Positions 1 through 8,054 of a stretch of DNA of 64,000 nt are shown here, piece after piece; the first letter of the stretch is position 1; the number at the start of each line of letters is the position of its first letter. Source of the stretch: an uncultured Alphaproteobacteria bacterium (GTDB taxonomy: Bacteria; Pseudomonadota; Alphaproteobacteria; Rhodobacterales; Rhodobacteraceae). Location of the stretch: contig CACHMT010000006.1 in assembly GCA_902581005.1 (NCBI GenBank), forward strand, positions 1-64,000, given 5' to 3'. The notes under the pieces are model-generated. The model was given only the letters and a program-made list of their open reading frames with translations, was not told the DNA's origin and did not search any database. The position numbers were made by a program, and so were the translations under genes.

Positions 1-120
1 AGTAAACCTTCCCCGCATATTCCTCGAAAAGGAAAGGGAGTACCTCCGCCACCAGAGTGGAAACAAAGGGATTATATTCGAGATATATTACCTAGGGGCG
101 ATCCCCATAGGAAAAAGTGA
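1..120 (+). CDS. C-terminal fragment of an unidentified protein
   Basis: Frame 1 is open from the window edge to a TGA at 118-120 and gives 39 residues rich in proline, lysine and arginine (for example GVPPPPEWKQRDYI and ILPRGDPHRKK). Only the tail is visible, so no function can be given. The next gene is on the opposite strand and ends 41 bases downstream, so the two converge. The basic, proline-rich tail could be a disordered C-terminus. It could also be a chance open frame, but its length and composition make a real gene end more likely. Confidence 0.45.
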   Translation, partial: SKPSPHIPRKGKGVPPPPEWKQRDYIRDILPRGDPHRKK

Positions 121-161
121 ATTACGGATACTCTATCAGAATAAGAAAGGAAATAGATTAA

Positions 162-782
162 CTAAAAAATCGATATGGATATTCCTACAAGTACCAAGAG
201 TATACCAGAAATTAAATTCGTTAAACTAATTGCGTTTGGAGAAGATAATAGTGACCTAATTTTTGCAACGAAAAGTATCACTAAAATATTTCCTATCATC
301 GGGACGGAAAAAGAGAGAACTGAAATTAGAAAAACATCAACAAGTCCTATTAATTCAAAATTGAAAAAACCTGGAAGAAGTGTCATGTAGAAAAGTGATG
401 CCTTGGGATTTGCTGTTACAGCGATGAAGCCTGCATAAAAACCTGCAACAAATCCTGATTTAGTAAGACGGTGATCTTCACTTAACAGCTTATTCCTCGA
501 GTATATTATATGCAATCCCATCAAGACTAAAACAAAAGAAGCAAAGTATCGAAATATCAATAAAATATCGGAATAAATTGATATAAGAAGACCCAAGCTA
601 AAATAAACCGCAAAGGGCCAAAGCATGTCACCTAGAGAAACGCCTAGTGCAAGCGAAATTGAAGATTTAGCTCCACCAGAAACTGTCCTAGCAATCAGTG
701 CTACCCAAACAGGACCAGGGGTAAGAAACAAAATAATTAATGCACAAAAATAAAGGATGATTTGACTGTTGTCGATTGTCAT
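162..782 (-). CDS. LysE/RhtB-family amino-acid exporter
   Basis: A 206-residue inner-membrane protein with about six hydrophobic segments. The N-terminal TPGPVWVALIARTVSGG stretch matches the PGP signature of the LysE/RhtB exporters. Length is normal for the family. Members export amino acids or homoserine-type compounds by proton exchange; the substrate cannot be read from the sequence. It is divergent from the methyltransferase-like gene at 867 across an 84-base gap that must hold both promoters. A link to methionine or homocysteine metabolism is possible but is inference from position only. Confidence 0.85.
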   Translation of the reverse strand: MTIDNSQIILYFCALIILFLTPGPVWVALIARTVSGGAKSSISLALGVSLGDMLWPFAVYFSLGLLISIYSDILLIFRYFASFVLVLMGLHIIYSRNKLLSEDHRLTKSGFVAGFYAGFIAVTANPKASLFYMTLLPGFFNFELIGLVDVFLISVLSFSVPMIGNILVILFVAKIRSLLSSPNAISLTNLISGILLVLVGISISIF

Positions 783-866
783 TAAAGTTCCAAAAAAACT
801 ATTTGCTTCACTTTTTTTTGCTTAAAGTGCTAAAGACTAAATGACAAGGCAAAAAAAGGATATTTT

Positions 867-1787
867 ATGGAAGCTGCATATGAGGCCGTTAAAAAGAAAA
901 TTGATGAAAATGATTTGATTATACTGGATGGAGGGGTCGGAACTGAGTTGCAATTTAGGGGCATAGAGATGGATGAAACTTGGTGTGGGTCCGCCTCACT
1001 TAATACTCAAGTTTTAGAACAAATTCATTTAGATTACATAAATGCAGGTGCAGAAGTGATCACTACAAATACCTATGCATCTAGTCGTTTAATGTTAGAA
1101 GCAGCAGGTCTGGCAGATAGCTTTGAAGAAATTAATTCAAAAGCGATTTTTGCAGCGCAAGAAGCAAAAATACAAGCAAAAAGAGATGATATATTAATTG
1201 CTGGATCTTTATCTCATAGACTTCCGATACCTGACGGTGCTAAGCAATCTGATCCAAAGCATGGAGTTTCCGAAAATAGATTAAGAGAAAATTGTGAGGA
1301 AATGGCTATGTTTTTAGCTGAAAATGGTTGTGACATTATTATTTTAGAAATGATGTACCATCCTGATAGAATGCTATCAGTCTTTGAAGCTGCAGCAAAA
1401 AGTAAAAAACCTATATGGGCTGGGTTCTCAACTCGATTGAGTGATACGGGTCTTGTGTTAAGTTTTATGGACGAAGACGATATTCCTTTTGAAAGTGTTG
1501 CAAAGATAGTCAAAGATTTTAATATCGATGTTGCTGGCATTATGCACACGGATGTAAACGCCGTAAGCAAGTCTTTAAAGGTATTAAGAAACTTTTTTGA
1601 TGGACCACTGATGGTTTATCCGGACTCAGGCGGGTGGGTTTCACCGAATTGGGACTTTGATAAAGTAATACAACCCAGACAACTTAAATCCTTTGCTGAA
1701 AAATGGATTAAGGAAGGGGTAAATATTATTGGCGGCTGTTGCGGGTTATCACCAAATCATATTAGAGAGATAGCCCAATTAAAATGA
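867..1787 (+). CDS. Homocysteine S-methyltransferase family protein
   Basis: A 306-residue barrel enzyme of the homocysteine/betaine S-methyltransferase (pfam S-methyl_trans) type. It starts with LDGGVGTELQFRG, has NTYASSR near residue 70, and ends with the zinc-binding IIGGCCGLSPNHI. Family members move a methyl group from a donor such as S-methylmethionine or betaine to homocysteine. The first zinc ligand, normally a Cys in a GxNC segment near two-thirds of the protein, appears here as His in AGIMHTDVNAV. The zinc site may therefore be Cys2His, or the substrate may differ. The donor is unknown. Confidence 0.8.
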   Translation: MEAAYEAVKKKIDENDLIILDGGVGTELQFRGIEMDETWCGSASLNTQVLEQIHLDYINAGAEVITTNTYASSRLMLEAAGLADSFEEINSKAIFAAQEAKIQAKRDDILIAGSLSHRLPIPDGAKQSDPKHGVSENRLRENCEEMAMFLAENGCDIIILEMMYHPDRMLSVFEAAAKSKKPIWAGFSTRLSDTGLVLSFMDEDDIPFESVAKIVKDFNIDVAGIMHTDVNAVSKSLKVLRNFFDGPLMVYPDSGGWVSPNWDFDKVIQPRQLKSFAEKWIKEGVNIIGGCCGLSPNHIREIAQLK

Positions 1788-1796
1788 AAATGTCAG

Positions 1797-2438
1797 TTAG
1801 GGTTTTTTTCTTATTACACCCATCGGCATGGAAGAAATACGCTTCATCTCTTCCGAAGAAAATAGCTCAGGATTTTTTATAAAGTCTAACATCATATCTG
1901 ACGCATCTCCTCCCCAAAAAACTTGTCCTTCGACTACAAATGTTGGTACGCCAAACACGCCATTTTCAATAGCCTTGGATGTGTTGGTACGCAATACCTT
2001 TTTAAACGCACTTTCATCCTGTGTCGAATGTGTTGATGGTACGTATCGTTTTACTACGGCTTCTAGTTTCTCTATTCCCTCTTTCTGATCCGGTTGTTGT
2101 CCTTGTTTGTAGATAATGTCGAATATTTCTTTAGTTACTTCATAGGTTGAACTTCCTGCGATACATGAAAGCAAGGCCGGCAGAGGGTTAAATGGGTGTG
2201 AAGGGGGCATAGTATATTCTATTCCTAACTTGTCTGCTTTCCATTTGAAAAAACGATACGTAAATATTCTCTTAGGGACAATTTCTGCAGGTCCAAGTTG
2301 ACCCCAATGTTTCAGAAGAGCGCCAAATACGACTGGATGTATTGTGATGTTAAGCTCGTTATCAAACTTTTTAAATTGCGAAAATTGTAAATAAGCAAAG
2401 GGAGAAATAAAATCAAAATACCAATCAACTTTTTTCAA
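1797..2438 (-). CDS. 2-hydroxychromene-2-carboxylate isomerase-like DsbA-fold protein
   Basis: A 213-residue protein beginning VDWYFDFISPFAYLQF, the hallmark of the HCCA isomerase/kappa-GST branch of the DsbA fold. The Ser of ISPF takes the place of the thiol and is thought to act with glutathione. The C-terminal FGVPTFVVEGQVFWGGD is the conserved cis-Pro and product-end region. Relatives isomerise hydroxychromene carboxylates in naphthalene breakdown, but most marine homologues have no proven substrate. It converges with the methyltransferase-like gene and is divergent from the GST at 2528, which suggests a glutathione-related neighbourhood. Confidence 0.85.
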   Translation of the reverse strand: MKKVDWYFDFISPFAYLQFSQFKKFDNELNITIHPVVFGALLKHWGQLGPAEIVPKRIFTYRFFKWKADKLGIEYTMPPSHPFNPLPALLSCIAGSSTYEVTKEIFDIIYKQGQQPDQKEGIEKLEAVVKRYVPSTHSTQDESAFKKVLRTNTSKAIENGVFGVPTFVVEGQVFWGGDASDMMLDFIKNPELFSSEEMKRISSMPMGVIRKKP

Positions 2439-2527
2439 AATATTCTCCTAATTTACTCAAGCTAGCATATAGAACGAACTTGTGCTTTTTTATTTAGTAT
2501 AATAGCATTTCATCCTTAGGAAACACT

Positions 2528-3190
2528 ATGTATAAACTTTACACAGCACCCACTCCAAATGGATGGAAAGTAGCTATGGCCCTTGAAGAGTTAAGAGCTC
2601 AATACGAGGTGCAGCTTATAGATTTACAATCAGGCGAGCAACATTCAAACTGGTTCTTACAAATAAATCCCAATGGACGAATTCCAGTGTTAAAAACAAT
2701 GGGAAAAGACGGCACCATCATTTTTGACTCAAACGCCATCCTTATTTATTTAGCAGAAAAGTTTGGCCGGTTATTACCAATTAATGAACCTGATAGAACA
2801 TTAGTCTTACAATGGTTAATGTTCCAAGCAAGCGGGATAGGGCCAATGCAAGGGCAGGCAGTGGTTTTTGAACGGTACTTCCCAAACGATGTTCCTGCCG
2901 CGCGCAAACGATATCATAATGAAACAAGAAGATTATATGAAGTCTTAGATGTACGGCTAAGTCAATCTGAATGGCTAGCTCGGGACTTTTCTATCGCGGA
3001 TATTGCCAATTGGTCTTGGATAAGGAGTCATAAATGGGCACGAGTGTCGACTGAGGGTCTGGAAAGTTTGGAAAGATGGATGGAACAAATGCGTATACGT
3101 CCAGCTTGTGAAAGAGGTCTTAACATTCCTCCATCGCCAGGAAAAGCAGATAAGGTAAAGTCTTTTGGAAGTGCGATGACTACGACATGA
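2528..3190 (+). CDS. Glutathione S-transferase (Nu/YfcG-like)
   Basis: A 220-residue GST. The thioredoxin-fold half opens YKLYTAPTPNGWKVAMALEEL and has the cis-Pro and glutathione-binding segments INPNGRIPVL and FDSNAILIYLAEKFG. The helical half contains FSIADIANWSWIRSH. The TPNGWKV opening is typical of the YfcG/YghU type, which acts as a disulfide reductase using two glutathiones, rather than of conjugating GSTs. An AGGAAAC sequence lies just ahead of the start. The stop overlaps the start of the VOC gene as ATGA, so the two are co-translated. Confidence 0.88.
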   Translation: MYKLYTAPTPNGWKVAMALEELRAQYEVQLIDLQSGEQHSNWFLQINPNGRIPVLKTMGKDGTIIFDSNAILIYLAEKFGRLLPINEPDRTLVLQWLMFQASGIGPMQGQAVVFERYFPNDVPAARKRYHNETRRLYEVLDVRLSQSEWLARDFSIADIANWSWIRSHKWARVSTEGLESLERWMEQMRIRPACERGLNIPPSPGKADKVKSFGSAMTTT

Positions 3191-3669
3191 GTGAAATTGA
3201 GATTAATGGTATGGCTCATGTAATATTAACGGTTTCACGTTTTAGTGAAGCAAGACAATTTTACAAAAGCCTCTTGCCAAAATTTGGAATGATCTGTGTT
3301 ATGGATGGACAGGATTTTTGCTATCATGTTGGAGGTAGAACGGCTATAGGTATAAGAAGATGTGATCCTGAATTTTCAGCCGAAACCTTCCAACAATATA
3401 GGGTTGGTCTTCATCATCTATGTTTAAGGGCTAAAAGTCGTGATGATGTCGATAGAACTTATGAGCTTTTGACTCAGATCAATGCAAAAGTGGTACGTGG
3501 CCCCGAAGAACGAGATTGGGCTCCAGGTTATTATTATGTATTATTTGAAGACCCAGATGGAATTCGGATAGAGGTAAATTTCATTCCTGGTGCTGGTCTA
3601 TTAAAGGAGGGGGAAGAGTTTAAATCAAAAGATGATTACATTCGAAAGGATGGTAAGGATATAAAATGA
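3187..3669 (+). CDS. VOC (glyoxalase/dioxygenase) superfamily protein
   Basis: A 160-residue single-copy vicinal-oxygen-chelate protein made of two beta-alpha-beta-beta-beta modules. Probable metal ligands are the early His in MAHVILTVSRF, the His pair in VGLHHLCLRA and the Glu in DPDGIRIEVNF. These proteins bind a divalent metal and act on oxygen-chelating substrates, such as glutathione hemithioacetals or catechols; the exact reaction is not readable. It overlaps the GST stop by four bases, so an action on glutathione adducts is plausible but only inferred. Confidence 0.8.
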   Translation: MSEIEINGMAHVILTVSRFSEARQFYKSLLPKFGMICVMDGQDFCYHVGGRTAIGIRRCDPEFSAETFQQYRVGLHHLCLRAKSRDDVDRTYELLTQINAKVVRGPEERDWAPGYYYVLFEDPDGIRIEVNFIPGAGLLKEGEEFKSKDDYIRKDGKDIK

Positions 3670-3702
3670 TTAATATTAGGTTAAATCAAAATAGGGTAAA
3701 AA

Positions 3703-4110
3703 ATGCAACAAAATTTGCTAGAAGAGTATACGGATTTCGTAGATAAAGTTACAAGTGAAGCTTCAAAATCATCTGATAAAATGAGGGAACGTATAAATTA
3801 TCTCAATTCCAAAAATATCGAGATGTCACGATTGCTAACAGCTGGAATTGGTTTATCTGGAGAGGTTGGAGAGTTTAATGAAATAATTAAGAAAATAATG
3901 TTTCAGGAAAAGACTTTTGATGTTGTCGCACATGAACACATGAGAAGAGAATTGGGAGATATAATGTGGTATGTGACTCAAGCTTGTCTAGCGCTGAAAG
4001 TTGACTTAGTGGATATTATAAATGGTAATAAAGAAAAATTGTCAAAGCGATTTCCACAAAAACAATTTAATCAAAAGTCTAATGCTAACAGAAGCAAAGG
4101 GGACGTTTAA
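3703..4110 (+). CDS. MazG-like nucleotide pyrophosphohydrolase
   Basis: A 135-residue all-helical protein with the split metal site of the MazG/dUTPase-like fold: GLSGEVGEFNEIIKK gives the first E-x-x-E pair and RRELGDIMWY the second acidic pair (E-x-x-D). Such single-domain proteins hydrolyse (d)NTPs to monophosphate and pyrophosphate, often to clean non-standard nucleotides. It is short, with one MazG domain only, so it is not the two-domain MazG of E. coli. It starts 33 bases after the VOC gene on the same strand and is probably the last gene of that operon, because a hairpin overlaps its stop codon. Confidence 0.75.
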   Translation: MQQNLLEEYTDFVDKVTSEASKSSDKMRERINYLNSKNIEMSRLLTAGIGLSGEVGEFNEIIKKIMFQEKTFDVVAHEHMRRELGDIMWYVTQACLALKVDLVDIINGNKEKLSKRFPQKQFNQKSNANRSKGDV

Positions 4111-4117
4111 GGTCCCC
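4099..4117. terminator. Hairpin shared by convergent genes
   Basis: GGGGAC and GTCCCC form a six-pair stem with a seven-base loop that contains the stop codon of the MazG-like gene. It lies between convergent genes. T-richness after it is weak on both strands, so it may be a poor bidirectional terminator or only an mRNA end stabiliser. Confidence 0.45.
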
Positions 4118-4125
4118 TAAACGTG

Positions 4126-4554
4126 TTAAGCACGGTTTCCACGTAGAGCGAAAAATAAACCGCCGACCCACATAAACACGTGAAGATTGTCATAAAGAAT
4201 TACGTCTAGAAAACTTTCGGGTTCGCCAATCCATATCACGCCAGTTGTTATACAACCTATAGTAAACCCACTGAAGCGCGTTAGGGTGTCTCCCAACCAA
4301 CTTGGTATTTTTTTTGTGTTAAACAATCCGCCTGCTATTAAACCGAGTCCACTACCTAACTCACCAAGAGCTACCACCCACCAAACAAGAACAGAGAGAC
4401 CATAGGATTCTGCTTCAGCAGGGTCTATGGGTAACTTCATCAATCCCATTTGTATGAACAATAACGCTAATGGTATTCTTAATAACCAATGAGACGTACA
4501 AAATTCTGGTATAGCGCTGTTAAACCGTTCTAATCTTTTCACAATTGTATTCAT
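4126..4554 (-). CDS. DoxX-like small membrane protein
   Basis: A small inner-membrane protein with four likely helices. SHWLLRIPLALLFIQMGLMK resembles the start of DoxX-family proteins, and a GELGSGLGLIAGG segment follows. The ORF track starts 30 bases earlier, but AAGGAG sits seven bases before ATG 4554, so 142 residues is the better length. DoxX-type proteins are tied to quinone or thiol redox chemistry in a few studied cases. The gene starts 14 bases after the CDGSH iron-sulfur gene and is surely cotranscribed with it, hinting at a small membrane redox pair. Confidence 0.65.
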   Translation of the reverse strand: MNTIVKRLERFNSAIPEFCTSHWLLRIPLALLFIQMGLMKLPIDPAEAESYGLSVLVWWVVALGELGSGLGLIAGGLFNTKKIPSWLGDTLTRFSGFTIGCITTGVIWIGEPESFLDVILYDNLHVFMWVGGLFFALRGNRA

Positions 4555-4568
4555 GTGCTTACTCCTTA

Positions 4569-4784
4569 TTACGCGCAGTTGCAAACAACTGTTTTCAAAT
4601 CATTGCATCCGCACACACTCACAGAAGTGTCTGCAGACGCAACATATTTCTCGGGACTAAAGGAGGTGTTTTTATGGCTTCCATCGCACAATGGATATTT
4701 TGCACTCTGACCACATTGGCAAATGAAATACGACTTACCGCTTACGACGTCAAGCTTAGTATAATTCTTTTCGTCGTTACTCAT
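4569..4784 (-). CDS. CDGSH iron-sulfur domain protein
   Basis: A 71-residue protein with one CDGSH motif, CQCGQSAKYPLCDGSH, giving the three Cys and one His that hold a labile 2Fe-2S cluster as in mitoNEET-type proteins. A second Cys-rich tail (VCGCNDLKTVVCNCA) at the C-terminus is extra and may bind metal. The start is well set: GGAG lies just ahead of ATG 4784. Bacterial members are cytosolic and probably move electrons or clusters. It leads the operon with the DoxX-like membrane protein. Confidence 0.85.
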   Translation of the reverse strand: MSNDEKNYTKLDVVSGKSYFICQCGQSAKYPLCDGSHKNTSFSPEKYVASADTSVSVCGCNDLKTVVCNCA

Positions 4785-4818
4785 ATATTACTCCACGATC
4801 CCAACTTTTATTATAATC

Positions 4819-5070
4819 TTAGTTGACAGCGACTAAATCGAGCGCCTTGTTGCATGAACTTATCGCACTCACAGACTTTCCCATGTCATGCTGTCTTTTG
4901 CATTCAGACTGCAAACTTCTAATATCAGCTAAGGTCTTTTCGTTAAAAGACGCTGTTTTTAATGCTTTCTTTATTTTTGTATTGAATACCGCCATTTCGC
5001 TACAGCCACTTGCATATACGCTTGAGCCGAAGAGTGTGATGACGAATACAGACATAATAAATTTCTTCAT
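4819..5070 (-). CDS. Small secreted protein, unknown function
   Basis: An 83-residue protein with a clear signal peptide (MKKFIMSVFVITLFGSSVYASG, cleavage probably after AS). The mature part is about 60 residues, helical, with three Cys (SGCS, SECK, SSCN). It has a good GGAGA ribosome site before ATG 5070. It lies 34 bases upstream of the CDGSH gene on the same strand, so it may head the same transcript. I do not recognise a family. An odd number of Cys leaves one unpaired if a disulfide forms in the periplasm. Confidence 0.6.
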   Translation of the reverse strand: MKKFIMSVFVITLFGSSVYASGCSEMAVFNTKIKKALKTASFNEKTLADIRSLQSECKRQHDMGKSVSAISSCNKALDLVAVN

Positions 5071-5162
5071 TTTTAATTCTCCGCTTTGATTGTACGCGAT
5101 TAAGTAGGTCTATTTTTTTTAAAACCAAGCTAAAAAAAATTTTTTTCCAAATCTGAGGCAAA

Positions 5163-5182
5163 ATGACACACCCAGTTGTCAT
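5163..5182. promoter_or_regulatory. Inverted repeat in divergent promoter region
   Basis: ATGACA and TGTCAT form a perfect six-base inverted repeat with eight bases between, 47 to 67 bases ahead of the 73-residue gene that leads the photolyase operon. The divergent gene at 5070 shares this intergenic region. Size and place suit a dimeric repressor or activator site, but no regulator is identified. Confidence 0.3.
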
Positions 5183-5229
5183 CTTTTCGATCGAGAACAT
5201 ATCTGTTGAACAAAACAAGGAGAAAAATT

Positions 5230-5451
5230 ATGAGAACCAGGCGAACGTCAACCGCAGCTATGAAAACAAAAGGTCAATATCCAAGTGACAGAGAAACACT
5301 TCAAGACTCTGTTGAACTAATTTTTGGTTCAGATCCCGAAAAAATGAAAGAAATGGCTGCAAAAATGAGAATTAGGTTTGCTCAAGCAGCAATAGCAGGC
5401 GCTATTGGCTCTATAATTTTTTATTATTTACTGCTAAATCATCACATTTGA
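5230..5451 (+). CDS. Small membrane-anchored protein in photolyase operon
   Basis: Seventy-three residues from ATG 5230, chosen over the track start at 5176 because AAGGAG sits eight bases before it. The N-terminus is basic (MRTRRTSTAAMKTKGQYP), the middle is a helical stretch with SDPEKMKEMAAKMRIRFAQ, and the C-terminus is one membrane helix (IAGAIGSIIFYYLLL). Its TGA overlaps the next ATG by one base, so translation is coupled. I do not recognise the family; the position suggests a role with the DUF2805 protein and the photolyase. Confidence 0.6.
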   Translation: MRTRRTSTAAMKTKGQYPSDRETLQDSVELIFGSDPEKMKEMAAKMRIRFAQAAIAGAIGSIIFYYLLLNHHI

Positions 5452-5651
5452 TGCAAAACGGTGAAAGAAACTTATCTCAAGCGCGTTTGTCCGAATTAAT
5501 TGAGCTAGCACTCAGTGATAAAGTAAGTTTTAAGGCTATAAAAAGTGAATTCGGGCTAAAGGAGACCGAAGTAAAAAATTTAATGCGAAAAAATCTTAGG
5601 TCAGGAAGCTACACTGCGTGGCGTAAAAGAATTTTTCGTAAAGGAAAGTAG
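5451..5651 (+). CDS. DUF2805/TIGR03643-type small HTH-like protein
   Basis: Sixty-six residues. ARLSELIELALSDKVSFKAI, KSEFGLKETEVKNLMRKNL and SYTAWRKRI match the small TIGR03643/DUF2805 family, which I recall next to photolyase-type genes in marine bacteria. The middle looks like a helix-turn-helix of the sigma region 4 kind (a helix, FGLKETEV turn, recognition helix, then a basic tail), so DNA binding is a reasonable guess. The start overlaps the upstream stop and the gene ends eight bases before the photolyase start. Confidence 0.7.
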   Translation: MQNGERNLSQARLSELIELALSDKVSFKAIKSEFGLKETEVKNLMRKNLRSGSYTAWRKRIFRKGK

Positions 5652-5659
5652 GACGCCAG

Positions 5660-7165
5660 TTGAATATCGTGTGGTTCAAAAGAGATCTAAGGATGCTCGA
5701 TCATGGTCCTCTCTCAGATGCTTGCGCAAACGGAGAAATATTACCTCTTTACATTTTAGAGCCAAACCTCTGGAGACAGCCCGATGTTTCGTACCGGCAT
5801 TTTCTACATCTTCAGTACTACCTCAGCCAACTCGACGATAAGTTTATTAAAAGAGGCGCTAAGCTTGTAATCAAAGTTGGAGAGGCGCTCCCTGTATTAA
5901 AGTCTTTGGCAACCCGACATAACGTCAAAGCAATTTTTTCTCACTATGAAACATGGAATAAATTTTCAAAAGATCGCGATTCAGCAATCCGAAAGTGGAC
6001 CGATGAAAACTCTGTAGACTGGAAAGAATATCAACAAAATGGAGTGATGAGGAATTTAAATTCTCGTGATGGATGGTCGACCCTTTGGCACGGTCACATG
6101 CGTCAAAAGATTTATGAAATACCTGAAAAAATATTTTGTATATCTGAAGACTCTGATAATTTACCATCGTATCAAGACATGCAGCTGGAATTTGATGGTT
6201 TTCAACCAAACACTAACTTCGGCAAAATTGAGCCAGATATAGTTCTAAAAAGTTTTTTAACTGAGCGGGGTGAAAACTATCAGAGAGAAATGTCTGGACC
6301 CTTATTATCTGCAGATTCTTGTTCTAGACTATCTACGCATATTGCTTTCGGGACTATTTCTATCAGAACTATTTTCCAGAGGACTCAAGAACAAACCCAA
6401 AAAAAGCTAGACCTAGTTGGGGATAAATTAAAAAACTGGCGAGCCTCTTACAATTCATTCCAGAAAAGACTCCGATGGCATTGTCATTTTATCCAAAAAT
6501 TGGAAGATTTAAGGAGCATAGAGTGGAAAAATATTCATCCCATTTATGATAAATTGGAAAGAGAAACCGCTTATTCTGAGAATTTTGAAAGATGGAAGCG
6601 TGGAGAAACAGGTTTCCCCTTTGTTGATGCCTGTATGCGATCATTGATATCAACTGGATGGATAAACTTCCGTATGCGAGCAATGCTTGTTAGTTTCGCT
6701 AGTTACAATTTATGGATAGATTGGAGGCAAACATCTCTTTATCTGGCGCGTCTATTCTCAGACTATGAACCTGGAATTCATTATTCTCAAGTGCAGATGC
6801 AGTCAGGTACGACCGGTATTAATACAATAAGAATTTATAACCCAATCAAGCAAGGATTGGAACATGATCCTCAAGGAAAATTTATAAAAAAGTGGGTTCC
6901 AGAGTTAAGGCATATGCCCCAGGCAAACATCCATACTCCCTGGGAGACTCCAGAGTTGTTAGGTAAATATTATAGCCCCATTGTTGATGAGAAACTATCA
7001 AGGGAAAGCGCTTCGACAAGAATTCATCAACTCAAAAACTTAAAAATAGCAAGATCCCAATCGAAAGTTATTTGGAGGAAGTTAGGTAGCAGAAAAATTT
7101 CTGAGAACGATTATCTTAAATCGAGAAAAAAGAAGTCAAAATTACAAAAAGAATTTGAGTTTTAA
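5660..7165 (+). CDS. Cryptochrome/photolyase family FAD protein
   Basis: A 501-residue class I type photolyase/cryptochrome. Residues 1-130 form the Rossmann antenna domain (MNIVWFKRDLRMLDHGPL). Residues 220-480 form the helical FAD-binding domain, with GETGFPFVDACMRSLISTGW, FSDYEPGIHYSQVQMQSG and IRIYNPIKQG. The start is TTG with an AGGA-type site. Family members repair pyrimidine dimers or 6-4 products with blue light, or sense light. The FAD-pocket segment MQSGTTGINT differs from the W-x-x-GTGTDA form of classical CPD photolyases, so substrate and role are open. It ends a three-gene operon. Confidence 0.88.
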   Translation: MNIVWFKRDLRMLDHGPLSDACANGEILPLYILEPNLWRQPDVSYRHFLHLQYYLSQLDDKFIKRGAKLVIKVGEALPVLKSLATRHNVKAIFSHYETWNKFSKDRDSAIRKWTDENSVDWKEYQQNGVMRNLNSRDGWSTLWHGHMRQKIYEIPEKIFCISEDSDNLPSYQDMQLEFDGFQPNTNFGKIEPDIVLKSFLTERGENYQREMSGPLLSADSCSRLSTHIAFGTISIRTIFQRTQEQTQKKLDLVGDKLKNWRASYNSFQKRLRWHCHFIQKLEDLRSIEWKNIHPIYDKLERETAYSENFERWKRGETGFPFVDACMRSLISTGWINFRMRAMLVSFASYNLWIDWRQTSLYLARLFSDYEPGIHYSQVQMQSGTTGINTIRIYNPIKQGLEHDPQGKFIKKWVPELRHMPQANIHTPWETPELLGKYYSPIVDEKLSRESASTRIHQLKNLKIARSQSKVIWRKLGSRKISENDYLKSRKKKSKLQKEFEF

Positions 7166-7201
7166 TGTTTCCATTTTCTTAAGACAAACTATATTTTTCT
7201 C

Positions 7202-7945
7202 ATGGATAAATCAGGTAACAAACCAATAGCTTTATTTTATGGTTTATTGTGCCATGGCATTTTTCTTGTGGCTGGCGCAGTAATGTTTATGACGATTTTG
7301 ACCGGTTTTCAATTTTCAGTTGGACCCTTCGAAGGCTTTGGTGCAGTGGTAATAAATCTTTTGTTGTTAATTCAGTTTCCTATAGGCCACTCATTCTTTT
7401 TATCTAACCGTGGTATGAAGATATTAGAGATTTTTGCGCCTAAAAGTTATGCCAAAACTCTTAGAACAACGGTCTACGCTACTATAGCTTCCATACAACT
7501 TATACTCTTATTCTCGCTCTGGAATTTTTCCGGAGTTTTTATTTGGCAAATTGAAACACCAGCAAGCTTATACATGATCATACTTAACTCCCTTAGTTGG
7601 GCTTTATTATCTATTTCATCTATACAGGCAGGATATAAAGTGCAAACTGGTTCTTTAGGCTGGACATCTGTATATCAGGGGAAAACCCCCATTTTTCCTG
7701 ATATGCCTACTCGTGGTCTTTTTTCGATAATAAGGCAACCCATTTATTTATCTTTCAGTCTAGTTCTTTGGACAAGTCCATCCATGAGTTTGGACTTATT
7801 TATCGTTGCGTTGTTATACAGTCTTTATTGCTATTTTGGTCCTATGTTGAAAGAAAAAAGATTTCAAAAAATTTATGGTAAAAGGTTTTCCGACTACCAA
7901 CAAAAAGTGCCTTATTATATGCCATCTATTTTTCGACGCATGTGA
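7202..7945 (+). CDS. ICMT/NnrU-like membrane methyltransferase-type protein
   Basis: A 247-residue integral membrane protein with about six helices. The C-terminal part has RGLFSIIRQPIYLSFSLVLW and a closing MLKEKRFQKIYGKRFSDYQQ, the SAM-site pattern of the isoprenylcysteine carboxyl methyltransferase/PEMT-like family (R-x-P-x-Y and E-x2-F-x3-YG-x2-Y). Bacterial members are mostly uncharacterised and may methylate lipids or small molecules. It follows the photolyase by 36 bases on the same strand and may be cotranscribed. Confidence 0.7.
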   Translation: MDKSGNKPIALFYGLLCHGIFLVAGAVMFMTILTGFQFSVGPFEGFGAVVINLLLLIQFPIGHSFFLSNRGMKILEIFAPKSYAKTLRTTVYATIASIQLILLFSLWNFSGVFIWQIETPASLYMIILNSLSWALLSISSIQAGYKVQTGSLGWTSVYQGKTPIFPDMPTRGLFSIIRQPIYLSFSLVLWTSPSMSLDLFIVALLYSLYCYFGPMLKEKRFQKIYGKRFSDYQQKVPYYMPSIFRRM

Positions 7946-8054
7946 TCGTTCGAGATGGTAATAGGTATAATGAAAGAGTTGAAAAACTAGTAAGAAACAT
8001 AATATTATATCGAAATAGAGGGTTTATAAACTAAACTTTTAGAAGGAGGATTTT

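Noticed and set aside
783-866. SAM or cobalamin riboswitch ahead of the methyltransferase-like gene
   Set aside because: The divergent gap is only 84 bases and shows no matching helices.
4545-4826. 93-residue plus-strand ORF
   Set aside because: It lies antisense over the CDGSH gene, which has clear motifs and a ribosome site.
5000-5218. 72-residue minus-strand ORF overlapping the secreted-protein start
   Set aside because: No ribosome site; it overlaps the well-supported gene ending at 5070 in another frame and the divergent promoter region.
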